This document shows positions 13,527-24,406 of a stretch of DNA of 64,000 nucleotides, piece after piece. The notes beneath the pieces are model-generated. The model saw nothing but the letters and a program-made list of their open reading frames with translations. It was not told the origin of the DNA and did not search any database. Source of the DNA: Zhengitettix transpicula. Its lineage: Eukaryota; Arthropoda; Insecta; Orthoptera; Tetrigidae. The stretch's first letter is position 1. Each line of letters opens with the position of its first letter. The stretch lies in NCBI GenBank assembly GCA_037074705.1, contig CM073595.1, positions 70,914,139 to 70,978,138 on the forward strand. Direction: 5' to 3'. Position numbers and translations under genes: made by a program.

Positions 13527-13993
13527 AGACATTTACATTATTCGATGCAATAAAAGGTAAATTATTACATTAATTTTAAAAAATCCACTTCATTTTAATT
13601 TTACGTTCCATAAAAATGCAAATAATTGAATTGCCGCGAAATGAATCACAATTTGCCCCGTTTAAAAATGAACGTGTTCTTGCATAATATTAACACACAG
13701 ACTGTACCTTTCTGGTCAATTCCCGCCTAAATCGTTTTCCCAGTTAAAAGACCATGAAAAACAACATGAATGGTTTATGTAATATTTTTAACGAGTTATT
13801 AATTCTCTATGACTATGTAATAAGGCAAACCTACCGTAAAATCACTTTGGCATTCTCTGGTATTTAGTATATTATAAATATGTAATTATAATTACATTTT
13901 TAATGTAGTTTAAATATGACTTATGAGAGAAGCACATTTGATGAAGGGAAGAAAAGTTTGACTTCTGAATGTATAGATTTAATATCACGTCTG
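13527..13993 (+). repeat. Duplicated block, copy 2 (partner at 11.6 kb)
   Basis: This is the longer partner of 11631-12020. It carries extra pieces, for example about 20 bases before ggtcaattcccgcc and about 40 bases around aaaatcactttggcat. It ends at the same gatttaatatcacgtctg anchor, which argues for a shared element boundary rather than chance. Confidence 0.8.
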
Positions 13994-14814
13994 ATAATCA
14001 CTATTTATTTACTCAAAAATATGCGACGGATGGATTTCAGAAACGTGGCTTCATATAATAATAAGTAAATAGTAAGAATATAAAGTATATGGTGGTCTTT
14101 GAATCACGTTGTACACATTCTCCAATACAGTTCAAAGTATTCATTATAGTGAGCATTCCACAACTATCTCAAAAAAACTAGATTGCTTGTCGCGAATTTG
14201 ACAAAATCGTTGAGCTATCGTCCGTTTCCTATAAAAAAATATGTTTCAGTACACTTGATAATAAAGACCTCAATCTGCGCCTCCCTGTAATCCCTCTTGT
14301 GTAGTACGAAGGGATGGAGTTAGATTCGCAGCAGTCGATAATCAATCCCCAGGCGGAAGTTCATCAAGTCGCGTTCTGGATAAGGGATAAGGTGCACTTA
14401 CCAAAATCCCATACGACCATCCAAATCAATAATAAACAATAATTGAGCTAAATTTATATTATGGCTAAGATTATTTTGACGGTTGATTGTGTAATTACTC
14501 ATTCACACACAATTATTTTTTATTTTATTAGCAATAAAAATGCAGGAATCACTGAAGTGGAAAAATAACTTGAATGGATCTTTGGTAACTGATATGATCT
14601 ACTTCAAGGCCAGTCATTACGGTCTCAACGAAACCCTCTCTGTTATATGGATAAATCCTGGGTAATGAAGAGCTCGTGGCTCCTCGGAAAATTCATCTTC
14701 CACGATTACATTTCAAGTTTAAGCTAGGTGATCAGTTACATAAAATTGCTGTATCGTACTGGAGAAGATATTGAGTAATCTAGAAATGCTGAACCGTCAG
14801 GATATTTATACTTA

Positions 14815-15345
14815 ACTAGCTGGGTGCCCGGCGTTGATCGGGTTGTCATATATACGTTGTGACTCTAATTTCGGCTACTTTTGCGTTATTTTCAACGAAT
14901 ATATCGGCCGTAAAACATGTTAAAAAAATTCTATCACCGTCCACACCCGCTACTGAGGGTTAAAAATAAAGTTTAATGTCCGAATTAATCTCAGACACAA
15001 CCATAAATCCGAATTTACCTCGAATCTCGGTTGTTTTTGCAATATTTTTATGTAACGCCCCTCCAACCGAACCCGTAGGCCTGGTCCCCTCCCATGCCAA
15101 AATGGGGTTGAAAATATAAAGAAACAACATAGGTAGAAATATTATCAATCTAATTAACCCTGAAAATATTTATTCAACGCAAATATCGGCCGTTTTAGCA
15201 TGCTTGAATATTTCCACCCATGCTCGTGTCTCACCCCGACTGTTCGTTTCTTGGTCACATGGAAAACGTGTACGAAATTTGTTGTACGGGTGTAGATTTG
15301 TATGCGGAACGTACACACACAAACACACTGTTTTATTTATAAGAA
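14815..15345 (+). repeat. gctgggtgcc-family repeat, long copy with internal duplication
   Basis: The head tagctgggtgcccggcgttg lies at 14818-14837 and the tail gtatgcggaacgtacacac near 15300-15319. The internal module tatcggccg...acatg/gcatg...ccacccgc or similar occurs twice, near 14903-14950 and 15186-15222. The cataa(a/c)cc-gaattt block also appears in more than one context. The copy is therefore a dimer of a ~280-base unit. It sets the outer limits of the family: head gctgggtgcc, tail ending after a CA-rich stretch at about 15330. Confidence 0.75.
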
Positions 15346-15956
15346 GAAGATAAGGGCATTTTCGCCTGTTTTTCCCATTATTGAGTACAATATTCCATAC
15401 AGAAATTATATTCGAAAAAATAATAGTTATTATTATATATAAATAAATTAATATAACAGCCTAGATTAAATGGTACCAATCATATTTTAATAAATTGGAA
15501 TTGAGATGATTCCATTTTCCGTTCCAGGTGAGATTCAACCTGTAAATACTCCTCCTGTTTCATTTTGATTCAGCCAACCAGGAAAAACTCCAAATTTTTT
15601 ATTTTGCGATATTATTTATATAATGAAAAAAATTAATGATGTAGAATTGTATAAGTACGGAAAGATGCTGGGAATGTGTATTAATAAACTTTATTCCACC
15701 CTTCAATTAAGCTGAAAATGTATTTGGAAGATTCTAGACTATCCGCCTTCTCGTCCGTTTCTCTGACCAATCAGAGTTCAATAATTTTTTAGAGTCAATC
15801 CGGACTTGACCCTCAAATGCGCCATTAATCTCTCGTGATTGTCATTGGACGAATGTCGTCTTCGTTGTTCTGACCATTCACGTAACACTCGTGTTATTAC
15901 AGCCTGCAACTACGGGGGAAGTGTCGTAGCATCTCAGTGAAGATTGTTATTTATAT

Positions 15957-16045
15957 ATCTGGGTGTCCGGCGTTGCCCAAGATGTCATTTATCCATAACC
16001 CCCGATATGAATCAAATGTATGTAGCTTTTGCTTTATTTTTATGT
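15957..16045 (+). repeat. gctgggtgcc-family repeat, 5' fragment
   Basis: It starts with atctgggtgtccggcgttgc and continues through gtcatttatccataaccccc and tttgctttatttttatgtaac, then similarity stops. It is a truncated head fragment, in the same orientation as the 14.8-kb copy 600 bases upstream. Confidence 0.65.
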
Positions 16046-18211
16046 AACCCAACAGAAATATATAGGGCATATTTTACGTCCTCTTCCTTAATCGTCCAGT
16101 CAATTCTAAATATTTGCGTGGTAGCAGTCAGGAGAATTATTGGTCAGGCCGTGGCGATCACCTGGTTCTTTACAACACAGTCACGATAGCAGAGCAGAAA
16201 AATCAACTTCACTTATGACGATGTCTGAACTTTCGGTAAGCTTCCAATGTTTCTCAACTTTCGACTCACCCCGTGGTGCGTTTACAGTACCATGGATAAT
16301 CTGAGTCTGCAGGGCTGGGATTCTTTACCCGTAGCTACTCCACAATTTATATTCCACTAATCCTAATAACATAATCAGGAGTTGAATAATTGCTAAAACG
16401 TAGGTAAACTTGGTATTAATTTATTTTTAAATAATCCCCACTCGTTGTTACATAAAGTTACGACAAACAGAAAATTTAATTTTGTCATAAATTTCCTTTT
16501 ATTCTGTTTTTTCCAACATACCCACTGCAGTACATAAGCTAAATTCATAATGCATAGTTTAGTACAATGAGATATGAAAATATAAAATTTATCCTTTATA
16601 ATCATGATAGTTTGATATGAAAAAATGATGAAAATTTAATCACAAACATAGTTGAGATATTAAATTCTATATTCGTATTGAGTAAAATTATTGACTTGGT
16701 TTTTTTGATTGAGATTCTATACGAAACGAAATAATACCTAGATGAACGTGATGCTATTGTTTGCCTTGCGGTTTAATGCGCGAGAATAAACCAACACGTG
16801 TTGCGTGGTTTTGAATTCGCAACAAAGCAGTGCAGTTTTGTAAGACTGTTTTAATGAGTGTTGGAGAATGTGCTTAGTGTAGTGTAGACCTTGACTCTAC
16901 AGGAAACTATATCATTCCGTCATTACAATACTATTCATGTTTTGTTCTTGTTTCCTAAATCAGATCTACGTCATGAATTTTATCGATATTTGAAATAATA
17001 AATTACTTAATTTTAATAAATACGTACCTAGTCGGCGAAAATTGCAATAGAAGCTTGGAATATTGGCGTAAACAACTAACTGGTAGTTTTCGGTAGAACA
17101 AACTGCACGTCCTGATTTTTTTTTTAAAAAAATTATTAATGAACCGGAAACTGATGAAGGTCAATAGAATTTGTTTCGGAATATTTCGAATAGCGTACCG
17201 GGAATTTAGAGGAATTGACTGTACGAATTAACACCAAATAATAAACTGTATCCCTGAGAGAAAACGGAGAACCAGTATCTACTAAGAATTTCATGAGAAA
17301 TTAAACGAAATTTTTCTGAGCGCCTCTTATTATACTGAAAAAATTTGTATCAATGTAACTTAAAAATTTATGCAAAACACTCCTCCAGGTAATGAGAAAA
17401 GTTTCAGTTTAATTTTGCATTAAACTTGGTTTAATTTAGTGGAAACATTTAATGCAAGTATATATATATATATATAATTGTTGTAGATTAATTAAAAACA
17501 CTTAAATAGTTTGGCACAATTATAAATTTAATATCTAAGTAAGGAGTTGTGTTCAGAAATAAAAAACGAATGACTGTCGTATTGTTTGTTTGAATCTCTT
17601 CATAGATCAATATATATCTTAAAAAGTAAAGTATTCATGGGATAGAAATAACTTATCTGAATAAATTTTATTATAATTCATAATTATCCATAATATCGAA
17701 GCAGTTAATTAATTATAACATTAATTTAGTATTTTGATTTGTAATTCATGAATTAATTTTATTAGTATTTGAAACCATGTCCGTAGGTAGTTTAACTTCA
17801 TACCTGAACGAAAACAAACATACTTAATTATGAAACATATATTAGCATCAATATCGTCCAGTCTTACGTTTATTGTTTCTGCGAAAGAATGCAAACTTCA
17901 AGCATCAACAATAGCAGAATATTTGGGCCAGATGTCGGGTAGCGGACGGCAAAGAATTCAATAAAATACCACTCGTTAATTAGAGACGTAAGAGATCAGA
18001 ATGTTTCGCTGATCTGATTGCAATATTCTTGTACTTCTAGTAAATAATCATTTTTTAATGTTATAAATTGTTATTGATTTCTTCCTTAACTAACATACAC
18101 TGCCACATAAAGTGACGAACAACACTGAATTTTAGTATTTAATAAAACTTATTACTTGCCTGTTTATTTTATACCCCCAACATATTAGTCATACTTGAGT
18201 AGTCTATTTAT
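16046..18211. other. Non-coding AT-rich stretch
   Basis: No gene is recognised. It contains a short (TA)9 run at 17459-17476 and otherwise no repeat shared within the window. Confidence 0.5.
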
Positions 18212-18236
18212 CTACACCGGGAAAGTCTTCAATCTT
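18212..18236 (+). repeat. ctacaccgggaaag block, solitary copy
   Basis: The text ctacaccgggaaagtcttca followed by atctt recurs just outside the right arm of fold-back C (24381-24406) and, reversed, just outside the left arm of fold-back G (63392-63420). Here no fold-back is visible nearby, so it may be a truncated relic of the same family. Confidence 0.5.
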
Positions 18237-19590
18237 GCTCGCGTAACCAGTCAGTTTATTTGAAAGAGTTCCTTCCGTGGAAGACACGAAATAAAATTAA
18301 TTGGCCTATTCTCAACTATATTATTTAAATTGAGCATTATGTTCAGTCGTAAAGAAGGTATTATATGAAAATTAGTGTTTAGTTCCGGGTAACCTGATTA
18401 TTTATGGGTGATGCGTACCTTTCAGCGGGCTCCGTGACGCGATATTCTGCCATGGATCAAAGTTTAACTCAATTATCGTGTAAAGGAGTACGCCACAATG
18501 AAATTCGTGCTGCGGACCACGTTCGCTCATAGTGTACAAAGTAGCCTATTTTTACTGTAATCTCGTTCATTTTTGTATTAGATAAGTGAGCGTTGTGTGT
18601 ACTTAAAATGCGCCTGAAATACATTTTTTTTTACATAAATAAAATTTAGTTATAATTTTGGTGGAGTTATAGATTCATGTAAATTCATTTTTATACCAAA
18701 ATTGTGAGCGTTTTGTATGTTGTATATTTTTAAATATATAATCTTCATTAACCAACAAGTAGTTATGAAAGTGGTAATTCAAAATAGAATTTCCGAGCTC
18801 ATTTTCTGCAACAATTGTGAAATTAGGCCATGTATTAAAATTATATTGTAGTTATAGTTGTTATTGGCACACTTTTCAACGTAGCGTGCTACAGAACACC
18901 AAATGCGAATGTAGGAAACGGGGACTAAAATAAATATCGACATACACTAAGTATTTCTACAAGATTTTAAAATATTGCGATGATTTGTATATAAGCAGCT
19001 GAGTATCAAAAAAGCTCTTTTTCAATATGCATCACAGCGAAATTCCCCTGAACGAGATAGACGTAATTGCAAAACACATATCACATATACCCTTCCAATG
19101 ATGGAGTTCAAAATTGAAGTCATCGAGGGTCCATTAAAAACTGCAAACAACGCAGTGGCTTATTGATTGGGCTTCACGGGATCTGATTAAGCTATTGTTT
19201 GGCGAAGAGCCCCATGTTCACATGAGGGCGGCTGAAGTGGCTGAGTCTGCTCGCCGCGTGACCCTGTTATTCTCTAGTACTGTCCAGTCCCTCAACCGAG
19301 ACCACTTTACATATAGTTAACACCTAAACTACTTTCTTATGCTCTCATCCTCCCACTGGGGATAATGGAACGGAGACGTAAGGATGGCGTTGTTTCAACA
19401 AAACAGATCAAGGCGTACTGGCGTATCAGCAATAAATCTGACAGATTTAAATAGGTATTTTATATATATATATATGTCCGTTTACGTACTGTGTCGACCG
19501 TCACGTCAGTAAACGCTCCAACGCAGTCAGTTATTTTCCCTCCCATGAAATATCAAAATTGCAAAACTAGTCAGAGAATCCATACACTTT
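18237..19590. other. Non-coding stretch
   Basis: No gene was recognised. Bases 19140-19330 are somewhat GC-raised without an open frame. A short (TA)n tract follows the block, at about 19459-19474. Confidence 0.5.
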
Positions 19591-20218
19591 GTGACATGGC
19601 ATTTTCACCCAGTAACAAGGTAGTAAAAATTTGTATAATAACTTATGCGTAAGAAAAATCGAGAGATCAAAGACGATCACGTCTGATAAGTTCAGTATCT
19701 CTGATCGGGAAATTGTCTTTACCTGCGGCGCGGGATTTTAATAATTTTGATTTGTTTTATAGATGAAACTTAATGAAATATCATTAAAATCACGTACTTC
19801 GACAATGTTTGGAAAAATAGGTTTAGTTAGTTGCGATAATACTGAGTGGAAGCCATAATTAAATATAATAATCGACGAAAAGATTATATTGTGAGAGGCA
19901 TGGAGGATTATCGCCGACGCATTTTGTCATCTGCGACAGAAAAGACAATCGTACATGGATGATCAGTGAAGAAGTTGTTTCAAAAGAAAGAAATAATAAT
20001 TATAAATGAATGTATGTGTATCAGTTTCTGTTAAAAGACCAAGGATGTTATAGGAGAAAATATTAAAATAATTGTTTACTTGGATTTTGGTTATAGCAGT
20101 ATATTAAGTATTATGTTGGGAAATTGTTATTAGGTATTCATTAATTAATCGTTTGTTTTAATAAAATTTGATTTTCTTTTATGCTAATTATACGTATATC
20201 ATGCATACGTGAATTTTA
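19591..20218 (+). repeat. Dispersed ~690-bp repeat, copy 2
   Basis: Direct-orientation homologue of 4710-5400 (anchors listed there). It is about 60 bases shorter, mostly from deletions after the aagaaataataat stretch. The two copies end at comparable points (tgtgacatgg at the start, tgcatacgtga at the end), which gives provisional element boundaries. Confidence 0.75.
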
Positions 20219-20825
20219 TTTTAAATAATAGAGTTATTGTTCGTGAGATATTAATTATTATTTATCCACCAGAATTTAAACTGTAAAAAATAATAATTGA
20301 AAATCTTTAAATTAGAAGTTCGCAGGCCGGTTTCAGCTTCAGCCTGTCGGACCTCACGAGGTGCAGTCCTGTCTTGAAGGTCTTGAAAATTCCTTTATCA
20401 TGAGGCGTGGCGTCGCCTACTCTCAATTAAAGTTAAGTCAACCAATTTAAATTTTCCTGTCCATTTTTAAATTATGTATGTATATTGTGGACGTTCTTCG
20501 AAGCACGCGTTTTTACACGGGGTCATAAAGCGCTCAGATTCCCTAGAATAAACTCTGGTATCAGCCGGCAGACGAAGAGCAAGTCGTGTGCGCCACATTT
20601 GGTGCTAACGTGAAAGAAATGACGCGAAAACATTTGAAATATTGAGAAATACCTACGATGAGGTGTTTTGATCCGTGGAAATATTTTTTCGAATCGGACC
20701 AAGAGGCATAAAGAAGACCTTGATCCAGTTGGAAGCATCCCACCCCCTGCCAGACTTACATCAAGTAAAACTGACGACTGTGTTTCTGAGAGTGGGGGAA
20801 TCGATCCGAGTAAATTGGCGCTTAA

Positions 20826-21995
20826 CAATCCGTGAACGTTCCGTTGAAGACAGTATTATCGTACTGGAACTAATCCGAGGTCCATTCAGGCGTAACATAA
20901 ATATCCCATCATTATACAATAAAATATTTTTTTGTATATTACATAGACGTGAAATAATTACGAAAACTATACACGACCTTTATTTTCAGCATTTTTCTCG
21001 CCTTTGCCGTGGTTCTACGGAGTGATAATATACTTCTTTTGCGTAAAAATCAGTGACGATTATTCAATTTTGTATCAAATATTTCTCTTTCGATACTTCA
21101 ATTTTTATTGTAACTTGTGGATATTATATTTCTGGTTTTTTTATTACAACTTTCCGTTTTTCTGTTTGTGAAAAGTTGTGGAAAATGAGTAAAAATATAT
21201 AAAACTTGAATAATCCTCAAGGTGTAGATGTAATTCGTCGTCTTCTTTTAGAAGAATATAATTATGACACAAATGTTGCACCAGACGACGATACTGAAGA
21301 ATCATCAGATGAATCGGTGACTGACGACAGTTTAGGAAGTAGGTCTGATGACTCGGATACGGATCACGAAATTGACGAACTAGATTTTAAAAAAATGTAA
21401 TGTAAAACACAATATTCTTGTGAAAATTGTGAAAGAATTTTTTTTTTGCGTGTACATATAAAAATAATTCGCCAAGAATGCTGTTTCGGGAATTCAAAAA
21501 ATATTTATACTCTGACTAATGTATTTATTTTTTCAAAAGTGTCATTATTTAGATTTTGACATTATGTATACAAATATTATTTATGAGCATTTTCACAAAA
21601 GTAGAATACTTTAAAATAAAAATTAATCATATAAATAACTAACTGCATTTTTAAACGATTATATTTCTAGCCCCCCTGGAAATGTTTAACTGGCATCTAA
21701 CTGATGTAAGGTTTACAAAAGTAGAGTCTCAATATTTTATGACTATAATTGTAAAGGATATAGTGATATTAGAAAATTAGCATTTTTTTGAAAGATTAGT
21801 CTTTAACAAATATTTGACTGTAATTGGATGTCTGAATTGGGTATATACGTGTCTGAAATGCGTATGTTAAATTTCTGTACAAAGATTCAAAATAATTGAT
21901 GAAGAAAAGTGATCAGCAACGGAATTGTGAACTTTAGGTAACCTGGACTTAGCGGGACTAACCACGTTCCTTTAGCGTGCTCGACTAACGGAGGG
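20826..21995 (+). mobile_element. piggyBac-like DNA transposon relic
   Basis: The right end is clear: gaggg at 21991-21995 followed by TTAA at 21996-21999, and on the reverse strand the terminus reads CCCTCCGTTAGTCGAGC, closely matching both ends of the 59.8-kb element. A second related block (cgggactaacca) lies about 35 bases inside. From about 20990 to the right end, the segment aligns with the 59.8-kb element, except for about 400 bases (near 21260-21660) present only here. The left end is uncertain; TTAACAATCCGT at 20822-20833 is a weak candidate. CCY...GGG termini and TTAA target duplications are established features of the piggyBac superfamily. The transposase catalytic region is absent, so it is not autonomous. 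Confidence 0.7.
21185..21400 (+). pseudogene. Acidic N-terminal remnant of a piggyBac-type transposase
   Basis: The frame starts with ATG at 21185 (MSKNI), meets an in-frame TAA at 21200-21202, then stays open to a TAA at 21398-21400. The downstream part contains VDVIRRLLLEEYN followed by a strongly acidic, serine-rich tract of about 40 residues (for example DDDTEESSDESVTDD). A short helical LLxEE-like segment followed by an acid/serine-rich stretch is typical of the extreme N-terminus of piggyBac-family transposases. The DDE-type catalytic domain that should follow is missing, replaced by AT-rich DNA. Position inside a TTAA-ended element supports the reading. The equivalent of the first codons (gaagatgtag...cgtcttcctttagaagaata) is still visible at 60148-60190 in the 59.8-kb copy. 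Confidence 0.6.
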
Positions 21996-22352
21996 TTAAT
22001 TAATTTTAGGGTATGCATAAGTCTATTTCGGAACAAAATACCTCGAAATTTTTGATATGGGGGGGGGTTTGTTAAAGCACCAACTTTTTTTTGTAATTTA
22101 TCAATTTGTATGCCTGCAGTCAGTAACGGTGAAAGAATACGGGACCGTTGCAGATTATGATTAAAATCTCTCATGATGGCCGTTCGATTCGGATCAGTGG
22201 AACTACATGCTCGGTTATTCTTGCTGTCTGGAATGCAATCAGCTCACAGACATCAAAGTAGAGGGCTTTAATGAATACAGGCAGGCTGGGAGCAGCTCTG
22301 TTATTCCCCTTAATTGAATGAAGACAAGGCACCATGGACTCCTTTTTGGTGA

Positions 22353-22433
22353 TATTGCTGTATCAATTCCGAAGGACGATTTAGCTCAACGATTATTAAA
22401 TATTGGAGTTACATTCAAGCAATGAATTGCTTA
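22353..22433 (+). repeat. 81-bp block also found inside fold-back C
   Basis: It matches 24201-24281 without gaps and with about six substitutions. Landmarks are tattgctgtatca, gaaggacgat and attggagttacattcaagca. Flanks are unrelated in the two places. Confidence 0.85.
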
Positions 22434-22769
22434 CCTTTCACATGCATACGTCACATACCAATATTCAACATGCACCACGGCCCGTTTATTGCTTTCTGTT
22501 GCTTTCAGGATGTGATTGATTCCAACACAATCAGTCAGCCGAGAATTTGTGGTTATTGAGTTACAATTGGACATAGAACCAGATACAGAGTTCTGACATT
22601 AATAACAAATGAAACAGACAAGCTTAATTAATTAAACTATGCTCCCAAAATATAATATATATATATAATATATTGGAAGCGCACACATGCCGTGCATTAC
22701 ATTACAACGTTTCCTTGCTGTAAGCTACGATAGATTTACGTCTATTCCTACATTTTACAATATGATGTA

Positions 22770-22771
<2 letters not shown>
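22434..22771. other. Non-coding spacer
   Basis: No gene or shared repeat is seen; a short (TA)n run lies at about 22655-22668. Confidence 0.5.

Positions 22772-22810
<39 letters not shown>
22772..22810. repeat. (AT)n microsatellite
   Basis: An uninterrupted AT run of about 39 bases. The short plus-strand frame spanning it is low complexity and not a gene. Confidence 0.95.
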
Positions 22811-22814
<4 letters not shown>

Positions 22815-22990
22815 TGTTTATTTTAATATCGTTCCAGTTTGCTTTATGGGTAGTTTCAGATTTCACAATACCTTAATCTCTGAATTATCACAAAGTGTGC
22901 AGTTTTAATCGTTTTATTGATAAAGACTGTTCACAGATTATTGTTCAGGGGAAAAAAACCCACACAAATCTCATATAATATTAAAAAAAA

Positions 22991-23212
22991 TTAATAGGCG
23001 GAAGCTTTCGACCTATTTGAACATTTTCAACCTCATTTTAAGATTTTTTCTGTAAGATTCATACTTTTATATAAAATAACATCCAACACTTCGGACCACA
23101 CGACAACACTCCTTCCGACGTGTTAGTTATTATTTAAAAGGATTTACCGTATGTGTAAAATCTTAAAATGGGGTTGAAAATTTCCACGTAGGTCGATATC
23201 TTGCGCCTATTA
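22991..23212. repeat. Fold-back B
   Basis: The left arm (22991-23047) is the reverse complement of the right arm (23157-23212) with roughly 85% identity, around a 109-base spacer. Anchors are taataggcggaagctttcga / tcgatatcttgcgcctatta and catttttaagatt-like inner ends. Similarity continues weakly outwards (ggggaaaaaaacccacac on the left against gtgtgttttttttc on the right), so the full element may span about 22945-23265. On the minus strand, the left arm contains ggtcGAAAGCttccgcc, a GAAA box next to a helix-forming stretch (ttgaa...ttcaa), but no clear CTGANGA box. Confidence 0.75.
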
Positions 23213-24127
23213 CAAATATTTTTACACTATATGACAGTGTGTTTTTTTTCAATGAAAGATAATTTTAACTTTAATTTTAAACTCAAGGCAATTCCGGGTA
23301 TTTCATTGTCAGAAGTGGGAATTCTTTTTTTATGTTTTTTATGTTTCTATGAACTTTCACCTTAATTATTTCGTTGTCATTTACAAAGTTGTCTACAATT
23401 TTTTTTCTTCTAAGAACCGCTCGAGATAGTGGATTTTTTTCCTCTTTAAGTAATGTGTTTAATTTTCCTTCTGTAAAGATTTTTCCTAATTTTTGTTATA
23501 TATAGTGAGTATATGTTCGTTAACATACGTATTTTTTATTTAAATACAATTAGTCTGATCCGAGCTGGTAGTTACAATACTAAAAATTTTATAATTACAT
23601 CAAAAAATGAATTATTCAATTTTTCGGAGGTAATTTTTTTCTCATCAGAGAAATTACTTTCCATCATTACAACATAAAATTGATTAAATCCGGAGAAAAC
23701 GTCGCGATTAAATATAAAATTAAGACCGTAAATTATTGTCAATATTAATTAATGAATGGCAACTTTATATACTAGTATTATTTATAACTTATGTATTGTG
23801 ACTGAGCCTTTTAAATTATTCCGTGATGTAATCGTTGCCTGCATGGATTTGGTCTGCTTTGAAGAGATTAAAAGAGAGCAAGAGGATGCGATTCGGTATT
23901 AACGAAGTACGCCATATTTTAGAAGAAAAAAAAATTCTAACAAAGCTTAACTCATTTTACTAATTGAACTGCGATGAAATGTCACAGAGACGAAGAACAC
24001 CAGTACTGAGGTCATACAAATTTTTTTTCCAAATTACAGTACTAGTTCTGTTTATCTGTAACATGGGTAATTAAAATAATTTTATTCTAAAACATCTATT
24101 AACCATTGGGTAACAATTTTTAGTATA
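23213..24127. other. Non-coding AT-rich stretch
   Basis: No gene or repeat was recognised apart from the possible outward continuation of fold-back B. Confidence 0.5.
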
Positions 24128-24292
24128 CAATATATTGTTCTCGGAGTTCAACCGGGTTTTGCATAATTATATTATAACGCTTATAATATGTATTATTATA
24201 TATTGCTGTATCATTTACGAAGGACGATGTAGCCCAACGATTTTTAAATATTGGAGTTACATTCAAGCAGTGAATTGCTTATATAATTGCAA

Positions 24293-24329
<37 letters not shown>

Positions 24330-24378
24330 CGCGTTATAATTATGCAAAACCCGGTTGAACTTCGAGAACAATATATTG
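24128..24378. repeat. Fold-back C, enclosing a captured 81-bp block
   Basis: The left arm 24128-24180 is the reverse complement of 24331-24378, with one substitution and one 5-base gap. Anchors are ttctcgaagttcaaccgggt on one side and acccggttgaac on the other. The spacer holds an 81-bp block (24201-24281) that also occurs at 22353-22433, then an (AT)n run at about 24298-24328. Immediately outside the right arm is the ctacaccgggaaagg block shared with fold-back G, so C and G belong together. Confidence 0.85.
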
Positions 24379-24380
24379 AA

Positions 24381-24406
24381 CAACTACACCGGGAAAGGCT
24401 TCAATT
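24381..24406 (+). repeat. ctacaccgggaaag block beside fold-back C
   Basis: Reads caactacaccgggaaaggct then tcaatt, directly abutting the right arm of fold-back C. The same text, reversed, abuts the left arm of fold-back G at 63392-63420, and a solitary copy lies at 18212-18236. Confidence 0.7.

Noticed and set aside
17148..17185. ctgatgaaggtcaa as a hammerhead first box
   Set aside because: No helix II and no GAAAC-type box within a suitable distance.
21206..21400. Intact small acidic protein gene
   Set aside because: An in-frame stop separates the ATG at 21185 from the open part, and the segment lies inside a TTAA-ended element, so a transposase remnant explains it better.
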